From an uncultured Gemella sp. (GTDB lineage Bacteria > Bacillota > Bacilli > Staphylococcales > Gemellaceae), in the NCBI GenBank assembly GCA_947254465.1, contig CAMYEU010000071.1, positions 1 to 8,020 of the forward strand: a DNA stretch of 8,020 nucleotides, in the 5' to 3' direction. The position numbers were made by a program, and so were the translations under genes. Below, in pieces: positions 1-5,560 of the stretch; the first letter of the stretch is position 1; every line of letters starts with the position of its first letter. The notes under the pieces are model-generated. The model was given only the letters and a program-made list of their open reading frames with translations, was not told the origin of the DNA and made no database searches.

Positions 1-46
1 TACACACTGCATATCGTCGGCAGCGTCAGATGTGTATAAGAGACAG
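1..46 (+). other. Nextera i5-side sequencing adapter (artificial)
   Basis: This stretch is synthetic. Bases 14-46 match the Illumina Nextera read-1 adapter, including the Tn5 mosaic end (AGATGTGTATAAGAGACAG, 28-46). Bases 1-5 (TACAC) match the end of the i5 flow-cell oligonucleotide. Bases 6-13 (ACTGCATA) match the i5 index commonly called S506. Nothing here should be annotated as biology. The minus-strand frame of the neighbouring partial gene runs through it without a stop, adding false residues such as SYTHLTLPTICSV. Confidence 0.98.
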
Positions 47-173
47 CATATGCGCCAGCCAAATATAAAAGGCCCACAAGGTCTAATAGTATATGCCAAA
101 ATTTTACCGTTTTTCTTCTTTCTAACAAATAAACCTTCTCACTCTTATTAAGATAATTATATAACTCTTCCAT
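47..173 (-). CDS. Partial hypothetical protein, N-terminal 42 residues only
   Basis: I do not recognise this protein. It starts at ATG 173-171, reads MEELYNYLNKSEKVYLL and is cut at position 47 by sequencing adapter, so its C-terminus and length are unknown. A clear ribosome site (GAGGTG, 185-180) lies six bases before the ATG, and an extended -10 promoter precedes that, so it is a real translated gene despite being a fragment. The first 25 residues are charged (an EKVYLLERRKT stretch). Residues about 26-42 (FWHILLDLVGLLYLAGA) are hydrophobic and look like the start of a membrane segment, which suggests a small membrane protein. The frame stays open through the adapter to the window end, but those extra residues are artificial. 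It lies in the same direction as mutM-yitT but is separated from it by a terminator. Confidence 0.72.
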
Positions 174-194
174 AATTCTCACCTCTTTATACTA

Positions 195-200
195 ATTATA
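195..200 (-). promoter_or_regulatory. Extended -10 promoter for the left partial gene
   Basis: On the minus strand the sequence reads TGATATAAT, a perfect TATAAT box with the TGn extension. No good -35 box exists at 16-18 bases upstream, which is acceptable for an extended -10 promoter. The predicted start of transcription near 188 gives a leader of about 15 bases containing the GAGGTG ribosome site. The box begins only five bases after the U-tract of the yitT terminator. Confidence 0.55.
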
Positions 201-205
201 TCATA

Positions 206-243
206 AAAAAATCCTCTGCAGAAAAACCTGCAAAGGATTTTTT
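206..243 (-). terminator. Rho-independent terminator of the mutM-yitT unit
   Basis: Bases 206-215 pair perfectly with 234-243. After one C/A mismatch, 217-221 (TGCAG) pairs with 228-232, leaving a six-base loop. On the minus strand the stem is followed by a run of T residues. It starts two bases beyond the yitT stop codon. A- and T-runs flank both sides, so it may also terminate plus-strand transcripts. Confidence 0.85.
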
Positions 244-244
244 A

Positions 245-1093
245 TTAGTGTATATCTTTTTTCTTAAAGTTAGCTCCACTTACCTCACTAACTGTTCCAA
301 TTGATAGAAAGGCATTTTTATCATTTCTAAAGACTATTTTTTTAAGTTTTGATTCTTCAATACGAGTGATTACACAAAAGATGATTTTTGTTTCTTGCCC
401 TGAATAACCACCTTCTCCATGTAATAGAGTCACACCACGACCTAATCTATCTTGAATTTCTTGACTTATTACTTGATAGTTGCTCGTAATAACCATAACC
501 GATTTAGAGTCATTTAGTCCTTCAATAACAACATCCATTACTTTTGATGCTATGAAATAACTTATCATAGAATATAATGCCGCTTCCCATGTGAATACAA
601 ACCCAGATGCGATAAAGATAATAACATTTATCCCAAGGACCATTTCACCTACAGAAATCGGTAACTTTTTAGTAGCATAGATAGAAAACATCTCACTTCC
701 ATCTAACGTACCACCGTTTCTAATAACTAATCCTACACCTATTCCAAGAATTATCCCACCGAAAATACATGCTAAGAATGGATCGGTAACTAGTGGTGGA
801 ATACTATGAAAATATGACGTTGCTACAGAAAGGATTATAATACCGAAAATAGATGCTATTGCGAATCCTTTACCTATTTGCTTGTATCCTAAATATAAGA
901 ATGGTATGTTGAATAAGAAAATAAACAATCCTAATGGTAAGCCTAAATAGTGACGTGCAATAATAGATACCCCTATTACCCCTCCATCTAATATATTATT
1001 AGGAATTAGGAAAAATTCTAATCCTGCTGCAAAAATTAACGATCCTATAACTATACTTATATATTTCTTTAAAAATTCTAATCTACTATCCAT
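245..1093 (-). CDS. YitT-family membrane protein (DUF161 + DUF2179)
   Basis: This 282-residue protein has the full YitT-family architecture. An N-terminal multi-pass membrane domain (about residues 10-190) carries the family signatures PNNILDGGVIG (31-41) and RNGGTLDGSE (125-134). A soluble C-terminal DUF2179 domain (about 195-277) contains HGEGGYSG (225-232) and ends in SIGTVSEVSG. Five or so hydrophobic segments are visible, for example 11-30, 51-70, 78-93, 106-124 and 151-168. Family members are inner-membrane proteins common in Firmicutes with no firmly established substrate; transport has been suggested. The start is supported by AAGGAG five bases before the ATG. It lies 15 bases downstream of mutM with no promoter between, so the two are probably cotranscribed, and a terminator follows at once. 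The family call is firm; the function is unknown. Confidence 0.93.
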   Translation of the reverse strand: MDSRLEFLKKYISIVIGSLIFAAGLEFFLIPNNILDGGVIGVSIIARHYLGLPLGLFIFLFNIPFLYLGYKQIGKGFAIASIFGIIILSVATSYFHSIPPLVTDPFLACIFGGIILGIGVGLVIRNGGTLDGSEMFSIYATKKLPISVGEMVLGINVIIFIASGFVFTWEAALYSMISYFIASKVMDVVIEGLNDSKSVMVITSNYQVISQEIQDRLGRGVTLLHGEGGYSGQETKIIFCVITRIEESKLKKIVFRNDKNAFLSIGTVSEVSGANFKKKDIH

Positions 1094-1108
1094 TGATTCT
1101 CCTTCTTA

Positions 1109-1966
1109 TTAATTTTTTTGGCAAATAGGACAAAAGTGACTTGAACGTCCTTTTATTGTAATATTTTCCACATCATGGCCTAGAGGGCATGATTTCTTAC
1201 CATAGATTTGATGAAAGTTTTGCATATTACCTTCACCTCCATCAGTGTGAACATAATCCGAAATAGTAGATCCTCCTTCTTTTATTGCAAGATCTAAAAT
1301 ATCTACTAGTTCTTTAAATAAACTTTCTTTTTTCTTTTTTGATAATTCACTGGCCTTCGTCAGAGGATGAATTTTTTGACGATATAATACCTCACAATCG
1401 TAAATATTACCACATCCACAAAAAACATTTCCTTCTAAGAGTAATGCTTTTATAGATTGGTCTTTATATTTATTTTCTTCCAGTTTATTTAAGAAATAAC
1501 TTTTTGCATTCCTATCGAAAGGCTCAGGAGCAAGATTTATGAATGGTTTAAATTTGGTTATGTCCTCAATATATCTAAGCTCTCCGAATCTTCTAATATC
1601 ACTATAAACTAATTTTTCTCCTGTTGATAATTCAAAGATTACATGTTGATGTCTATAATAATTTTTATTAGTAATCTCCGCCATATCTTTAACTAAAAAG
1701 AAGGCACCAGTCATTCCAAAATGAGTTATTATATATCCTTCATTTAATGTGAAATATAAATATTTCCCTCTACGTGATAACTTTTCAATTTCTTTACCTT
1801 TTACATTATCTGAAAAAAAACTAAGATCTTGTTTAACTATAGCCATCTTGTTCAATTTATGACTCTCTTTTACGATTTTTGAATAGGTTATAGAAACTAT
1901 TTTCTTATTTACTACTTCTTCTTCGAGTCCAAATTTAATATTCTCAACCTCTGGTAATTCTGGCAT
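1109..1966 (-). CDS. mutM: Formamidopyrimidine-DNA glycosylase (Fpg/MutM)
   Basis: This bifunctional base-excision repair enzyme removes oxidised purines such as 8-oxoguanine and nicks the abasic site. The 285 residues begin MPELPEVE, giving the catalytic Pro (residue 2) and Glu (residue 3) of the family. Lys68 in RRGKYL is the beta-elimination lysine. HFGMTG (82-87), YSDIRRFGEL (121-130) and NLAPEP (144-149) are family blocks, and the helix-two-turn-helix loop contains GNIYD (186-190). The C-terminal zinc finger is atypical: ligands read C260-x3-H264 and C279-x2-C282 rather than two CxxC pairs, but the lesion-binding Arg274 region (KGRSSH) is kept. The H2TH loop is cysteine-rich (C183, C185, C191). 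The start is set by MPELPE and an AGGAG site seven bases upstream. It is the first gene of the mutM-yitT unit. Confidence 0.97.
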   Translation of the reverse strand: MPELPEVENIKFGLEEEVVNKKIVSITYSKIVKESHKLNKMAIVKQDLSFFSDNVKGKEIEKLSRRGKYLYFTLNEGYIITHFGMTGAFFLVKDMAEITNKNYYRHQHVIFELSTGEKLVYSDIRRFGELRYIEDITKFKPFINLAPEPFDRNAKSYFLNKLEENKYKDQSIKALLLEGNVFCGCGNIYDCEVLYRQKIHPLTKASELSKKKKESLFKELVDILDLAIKEGGSTISDYVHTDGGEGNMQNFHQIYGKKSCPLGHDVENITIKGRSSHFCPICQKN

Positions 1967-2000
1967 AATATACTCCTATTTTTTATATACTTACTATTTT

Positions 2001-2029
2001 ATTTTATTACAAATATTTGAAAATTTCAA
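2001..2029 (-). promoter_or_regulatory. Promoter of mutM-yitT
   Basis: On the minus strand, TTGAAA (2029-2024) and TAAAAT (2006-2001) are separated by exactly 17 bases. The predicted start near 1994 gives a leader of about 27 bases before the mutM ATG. The -35 box is one half of a 7-bp inverted repeat (TTTGAAA, one base, TTTCAAA, 2016-2030), which could be an operator or chance in AT-rich DNA. Confidence 0.6.
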
Positions 2030-2125
2030 AGAATTCCAACTTATAACTACTCAATAATCAGTAAATTTATTAAGTTTTTTTCAGCAATTTTCCCCATTAT
2101 TATAGCGTTAAGGTCAAATATGTAG

Positions 2126-2131
2126 TATAAT
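2126..2131 (+). promoter_or_regulatory. Candidate -10 box for the LCP gene
   Basis: A perfect TATAAT sits 39 bases before the LCP start codon on the plus strand. I find no convincing -35 box at the normal distance (TAGCGT at 17 bases), and the TG extension is out of register, so strength or the need for an activator cannot be judged. The rest of the 204-base mutM/LCP gap is AT-rich with no visible gene. Confidence 0.4.
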
Positions 2132-2170
2132 AAAAAAGTTAAATGAAAAAAAAGGGGTCTATTATTAATT

Positions 2171-3442
2171 ATGGAAGAAAAATTTTCTAGACGAAAAAGA
2201 ATTAGTTCTCGTTCTTACAAGAATAAAAATAAAAGTGGATTAAAAAAAATATTGTTAACAATTTTAACATTACTTATAGTTGGTATAGGTGGTTTTTCAG
2301 CTTATACATTTTTCAACTTCTCCAATTCTGCTCAAAAAGGATATAAAGATGTAGATTATTTAAAAGAAGTTGATCCTAACTTCAAAAAGTTCTCAGTATT
2401 GATTTTAGGTATTGATATGAATGATGACCGTAAAGCCCAAGGACAAACTCGTGAAGATAGTAGAACAGACTCAATGATTCTAGCTACTGTAAATAAAGAC
2501 AAAAAACGCATGGATATGGTAAGTATACCACGTGATTCTCTAAGTCTTATGAGGGAAAAAGATGATGAACATAACGATAGTGCTTATTTTTATGATAAAA
2601 TAACTCACGCTCATGCTTATAACGATGTTAAAGGAACAACTAATGCTGTTGAAAACTTACTGCATACTCCTATTAACTTCTATGTATTAATTAATTTTAA
2701 AGCATTTGAACAAACAGTTGATGCTTTTGGTGGTATTGATTTATATGTACCATTCGATATGGATGAACAGAATGCTAATGGTGAAGAAAACACTGTTAAA
2801 TTAACTAAAGGTTGGCATACATTAAACGGTGAAAAAGCGCTCGCTTTTGCTCGTAGTAGATATTACGATAGTGATATTGAACGTGGACAACGTCAACTTC
2901 AAGCTATTCATGCTTTAATTGACAAAGCAAAAAGCTTAAATGCACTTTCAAAAATTAATGAGGTTATAAACATAGCTGGAGATAATGTAGAACATAATCT
3001 AACAACTACTCAAATATCATCTGCAATAAAAATGTTTTTCAATAATGATATTGAAATAGTCTCTCATAGAATTGACGGTTATGATGTGATGTATAACGGT
3101 GTATATTATTACTATCCTCGCCCACTGTCACTTCTATATGCATCATCTGCGTTGCGTGATAATCTAGACTTACCATTACCTAAATCAACAGATTTATTAA
3201 ATATATATTATCAAGGTCATATTAATATTGGATTAAAAAAATATAAAATAAATAATTTGTTATCAAAAAATATATATCCTCAGGCCGCTTTAGCTGTTAT
3301 GTCTCCTGAAGATTTACTAATTAATCTTCCAGAGCAACTTACAAAAGCAGATTTAAAGAATGATATTACCGTAAGTAATGAAAATAGACCTGATGAAAAT
3401 AGTAATACTGGAAATAGTGCTAACAATAGCAATGAGCAGTAA
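2171..3442 (+). CDS. LCP (LytR-CpsA-Psr) family cell-wall polymer transferase
   Basis: LCP proteins are membrane-anchored and transfer undecaprenyl-linked glycopolymers, such as teichoic acid or capsule, onto peptidoglycan outside the cell. The 423 residues show a basic cytoplasmic N-terminus (SRRKR), one membrane segment (about 26-48) and an extracellular LCP domain. Its motifs are LILGID (77-82), RTDSM (98-102), SIPRDS (118-123), KITHAHAY (143-150), GGID (187-190) and AFARSRYYDSDIERGQRQ (225-242), including the arginines that bind the lipid pyrophosphate. A C-terminal extension of unknown fold ends in a low-complexity Asn-rich tail (about 400-423). The start is the only good one although GGGG lies 13 bases upstream, longer than usual. 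After the stop the same frame stays open for 22 further Asn/Thr-rich codons, suggesting recent loss of tail. It is monocistronic. Which polymer it attaches cannot be told. Confidence 0.95.
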   Translation: MEEKFSRRKRISSRSYKNKNKSGLKKILLTILTLLIVGIGGFSAYTFFNFSNSAQKGYKDVDYLKEVDPNFKKFSVLILGIDMNDDRKAQGQTREDSRTDSMILATVNKDKKRMDMVSIPRDSLSLMREKDDEHNDSAYFYDKITHAHAYNDVKGTTNAVENLLHTPINFYVLINFKAFEQTVDAFGGIDLYVPFDMDEQNANGEENTVKLTKGWHTLNGEKALAFARSRYYDSDIERGQRQLQAIHALIDKAKSLNALSKINEVINIAGDNVEHNLTTTQISSAIKMFFNNDIEIVSHRIDGYDVMYNGVYYYYPRPLSLLYASSALRDNLDLPLPKSTDLLNIYYQGHINIGLKKYKINNLLSKNIYPQAALAVMSPEDLLINLPEQLTKADLKNDITVSNENRPDENSNTGNSANNSNEQ

Positions 3443-3511
3443 AATATTACAATTGGTTTAGGTACAACAAATACTCATAAAAATATCGGCGTAAACAATA
3501 ACCAAGAATAA
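3443..3511 (+). pseudogene. Possible relic of the LCP C-terminal tail
   Basis: Directly after the LCP stop codon the same reading frame continues for 22 codons to a second TAA at 3509-3511. The residues (IGLGTTNTHKNIGVNNNQE at the end) are rich in Asn and Thr, like the tail before the stop (NTGNSANNSNEQ). It has no start codon or ribosome site of its own. The simplest reading is that the present stop arose by point change, for example CAA or GAA to TAA, in a formerly longer tail. Sequencing error at 3440 is an alternative. Confidence 0.4.
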
Positions 3512-3555
3512 TTAATATCCCATCAAAAACTATTTTTGATGGGATATTAATTATT
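3507..3555. terminator. Long perfect hairpin between convergent genes, likely bidirectional terminator
   Basis: Bases 3507-3529 are a perfect 23-bp inverted repeat of 3533-3555 with a three-base loop (CTA). The core is CCCATCAAAAA facing TTTTTGATGGG. The outer arms are AT-rich and give T-rich sequence on both strands, though neither has a pure U-tract. It sits between the LCP gene and the converging DUF4097 gene, and the DUF4097 stop codon (3553-3551) lies inside one arm. Confidence 0.75.
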
Positions 3556-4492
3556 TATTTGAAAATTTTACATTTACAGTTCCAGTTTCCGAAGAAGTGA
3601 ATAACTGTTTCTTTTTATTTGAACTATTTGTGAAATTTGACTCATCGTCATTTATTTCAGCTATGATATCACCTGCAGTAGATTTAAGAGTAATAGAATT
3701 ATTTGCAGTAAGATTACTTAAAGTAATATTCCCAGTAGTTGTTTTTAAGTTAATATTATCTGAACTTTCACTAGGAAGATTACTTACCTTAATATTTCCT
3801 AATTTATTAGTTATATTAATATCTTTTATTGTTGATGATGACAAATCTGTATCTCCTGTTTTATTATCAATACTAATATCTTTTAAATCATTAATATTAT
3901 TTAATTTAACATTTCCTGTAGCAACATTAATTTTTAGAGAACTATTCTTACTTTTTAAATTATCTATTTTTAAATTTCCAGTTGCCAACTTAATTTCCGT
4001 ATCAGAAGTTGAAGTATTAGTTAGATATACATCACCAATTTTACTATTTATCATAAGAGATTTAATATCGAGATCTTTTATAATAAAATCACCTATTTTA
4101 TTTTCCGAATTAATATCGATATTAGAAGACTTAGGTATTTTTATAATGAGTTTTCTTTTTTCTGAAAAAATATTGAAATTAATACCAACAATATTTTTAT
4201 TTTCTCTTATAGACAACTTATTTTCTGTGTGTTCTATACGAACTTTACGTTCTAAAGCAGTATAATATTCTATTTCTATGTTTTTAGAAGAAGTATTTTC
4301 TTCTAAAGTTACATCAGAATCAATAATATCTAAATCTAAATTTTTAACATCATTAATTGAGACAGTATAATTCTTTTTCTCGGAATTAGAAGAAAATCTA
4401 GGTATATGACCATTATTTAAGTAAGTTGCTAATCCTATCAATACTAGTCCAAAAATTATAAAACTAATAGAAATTTTTATTAATTTATTCAT
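3551..4492 (-). CDS. DUF4097 beta-repeat protein, membrane-anchored
   Basis: This 313-residue protein has an N-terminal signal-anchor (hydrophobic about 5-24, after MNKLIK), so most of it is probably outside the membrane. From residue 130 it is built of repeats of about 19-22 residues, each with a turn of the type (K/A/T)-x-G-(D/N): positions 132, 151, 170, 191, 211, 230, 252 and 272, with a last ETGT at 302. This is the DUF4097 pattern of stacked strands, also found in LiaG-like proteins. No catalytic motif is visible. Family members are often encoded beside PadR/DUF1700 or LiaFSR-type genes and linked to envelope stress, but the molecular role is unsettled. Its ATG overlaps the end of the DUF1700 gene by eight bases (ATGAATAA), with GAGGTG seven bases upstream inside that gene, so translation is probably coupled. 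The Ser/Asn/Lys-rich composition makes the opposite strand look open. Confidence 0.85.
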   Translation of the reverse strand: MNKLIKISISFIIFGLVLIGLATYLNNGHIPRFSSNSEKKNYTVSINDVKNLDLDIIDSDVTLEENTSSKNIEIEYYTALERKVRIEHTENKLSIRENKNIVGINFNIFSEKRKLIIKIPKSSNIDINSENKIGDFIIKDLDIKSLMINSKIGDVYLTNTSTSDTEIKLATGNLKIDNLKSKNSSLKINVATGNVKLNNINDLKDISIDNKTGDTDLSSSTIKDINITNKLGNIKVSNLPSESSDNINLKTTTGNITLSNLTANNSITLKSTAGDIIAEINDDESNFTNSSNKKKQLFTSSETGTVNVKFSNK

Positions 4493-5093
4493 TTATATAC
4501 ACCTCTTTTTTGAAAATCTTCACAAAAATTGTTCTGATGTTTATACCATTTTGACGTGATATTTTATATATTTTTATCAACCAATAAATACCAATTAAAC
4601 CGATCCCTGTATTAACAAATCCAAATCCTAAAGTATCTAAGAAATACGAAATATTTCTTTCGTAAATAAGATAAAATGGGGATTTTAATATTAATAAGAT
4701 TCCACCAATGAAAATAGCTATAATAGTAAGCACAATACTAAATATTATAGATAGAATAACTATAAAAAGACTAGCACCTAGAGCAAATATAGTTATCCAA
4801 ACAGGAAATAATAATACGCCAATAATAAATCCTAACTCTGAAGGAATTTTTTGTGGTATAAACCTCCATATTAATTTTGTTTGTTTTTTTTCAATATTAT
4901 GTTCATCTAAAATTTGATCAACGATGATATTAATATCCCCTAATTGCGATACAGCTTCTTCTTCACTTAAGCCCTCATCAATACGATCATCAATCATTTC
5001 TTCGAAAAAATTGAGTGTTTTATACATCTCTTTTGGCGATAAATATGGTTTTAATTTATCTTCCAAAAGAGCGCAAAACTGTGTCTTATTCAT
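4485..5093 (-). CDS. HAAS/DUF1700 membrane protein, PadR partner
   Basis: The 202 residues start with a HAAS/DUF1700 helical domain (about 1-65). Its hallmarks are an acidic helix FFEEMIDDRIDEGLSEEEA (29-47) followed by QLGD (50-53). Three hydrophobic segments follow (about 86-107, 109-136 and 151-175), so the N-terminus is likely cytoplasmic and the rest membrane-embedded. Proteins of this family are typically encoded next to a PadR regulator and are thought to act with it in signalling from the membrane; that role is inferred here. I chose ATG 5093 rather than the in-frame ATG at 5102. AGGAG directly abuts the upstream ATG but is nine bases from this one. The chosen start also gives the ATGAATAA overlap with padR that recurs at the next junction. 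Residues begin MNKTQF, as is usual for the family. Confidence 0.87.
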   Translation of the reverse strand: MNKTQFCALLEDKLKPYLSPKEMYKTLNFFEEMIDDRIDEGLSEEEAVSQLGDINIIVDQILDEHNIEKKQTKLIWRFIPQKIPSELGFIIGVLLFPVWITIFALGASLFIVILSIIFSIVLTIIAIFIGGILLILKSPFYLIYERNISYFLDTLGFGFVNTGIGLIGIYWLIKIYKISRQNGINIRTIFVKIFKKEVYINE

Positions 5094-5403
5094 ATTTTTC
5101 ATCTCCTAATATATATTTATGTGCATTACTTATTACTTTCCAGTCTATAAGAAATTCCTGAATTTTATTAAGACCAACATCTGTAATTTTATAATATTTT
5201 CTTAGTCTACTATTATGTTCCACCGAATATGAGGTAACACAATCGTTTGCTTCCAAGCGTTTTAAGATTGGATATAACGTTGATTCCGATATAGGAATTA
5301 CATTTGAAACATCTTTTATAATTTTATACCCATATGATTCAGAATTACGTAAAGTAGCAAGAACACATATTTCCAATAAACCTCTTTTTAATTGAGCTTC
5401 CAT
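5086..5403 (-). CDS. PadR-family transcriptional regulator
   Basis: This 105-residue protein is nearly all PadR winged helix. It begins MEAQLKRGLLEICVLATL, continues with SYGYKII (23-29) and the recognition helix ISESTLYPILKRLE (38-51), and has the wing with RLRKYYKIT (66-74). The long C-terminal dimerisation region of classical PadR proteins is absent, so it belongs to the short class. Such proteins are dimeric repressors, often of their own operon. The start at ATG 5403 is preceded by AAAGGAG eight bases upstream. A GTG further upstream (5421) would put the ribosome site inside the gene and lies at or before the predicted transcription start, so it is not used. The gene is first in the operon, and its stop overlaps the DUF1700 start by eight bases. 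The signal it responds to is not visible. Confidence 0.93.
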   Translation of the reverse strand: MEAQLKRGLLEICVLATLRNSESYGYKIIKDVSNVIPISESTLYPILKRLEANDCVTSYSVEHNSRLRKYYKITDVGLNKIQEFLIDWKVISNAHKYILGDEKYE

Positions 5404-5424
5404 ACTAATATCTCCTTTCACATA

Positions 5425-5445
5425 ATACTATACATTGCATAGTAT
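5425..5445. promoter_or_regulatory. Palindromic candidate PadR operator
   Basis: ATACTAT (5425-5431) and ATAGTAT (5439-5445) are perfect inverted 7-mers. Two further pairs lie toward the centre, giving 9 of 10 matched positions around base 5435. The palindrome covers the whole -10 box of the padR promoter and part of its spacer, the expected place for an autorepressor. A related half-site pair, TAGTATGAT (5440-5448) and TAGTATAAT (5457-5465), is repeated 17 bases apart in the same orientation. Binding by this PadR is inferred, not shown. Confidence 0.55.
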
Positions 5446-5455
5446 GATTTGTCAA
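5427..5455 (-). promoter_or_regulatory. Promoter of the padR-DUF1700-DUF4097 operon
   Basis: On the minus strand a perfect TTGACA (5455-5450) is followed by 17 bases and TATAGT (5432-5427). This is a near-consensus sigma-A promoter, strong unless repressed. The predicted start near 5420 gives a leader of about 17 bases that consists mostly of the AAAGGAG ribosome site. Confidence 0.8.
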
Positions 5456-5484
5456 GTAGTATAATGAGAAATATATTCTAATTA

Positions 5485-5513
5485 TTGACATTTTATTTAT
5501 AATACATCATAAT
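5485..5513 (+). promoter_or_regulatory. Promoter of the YigZ-family gene
   Basis: TTGACA (5485-5490), a 17-base spacer and CATAAT (5508-5513) form a near-consensus sigma-A promoter pointing away from padR. Transcription is predicted to start near 5520, about 40 bases before the gene. Its -35 box lies 30 bases from that of the divergent padR promoter, so the two could influence each other. Confidence 0.7.
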
Positions 5514-5560
5514 TAATATAGTAAATTTAGCAAATTATAAATTACAAAGGAGGTACTATG

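Noticed and set aside
2143..2190. Possible leader peptide MKKKGSIINYGRKIF overlapping the LCP start
   Set aside because: No ribosome site precedes its ATG and the sequence is just the A-rich leader read in another frame.
3597..4265. Long open frame on the plus strand opposite the DUF4097 gene (222 codons)
   Set aside because: It is a mirror of the Ser/Asn/Ile-rich DUF4097 repeats, has no ribosome site, resembles no family, and the opposite strand has a recognised product with coupled start.
5094..5102. Upstream ATG start for the DUF1700 protein adding MKN
   Set aside because: AGGAG touches this ATG with no spacer, while the next ATG has workable spacing and repeats the ATGAATAA junction.
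4708..5109. Two short plus-strand frames opposite the DUF1700 gene
   Set aside because: Both lack ribosome sites and lie entirely opposite a well-supported gene.
5404..5421. Upstream GTG start for PadR adding six residues
   Set aside because: The strong ribosome site would lie inside the gene, and the GTG is at or upstream of the predicted transcription start.
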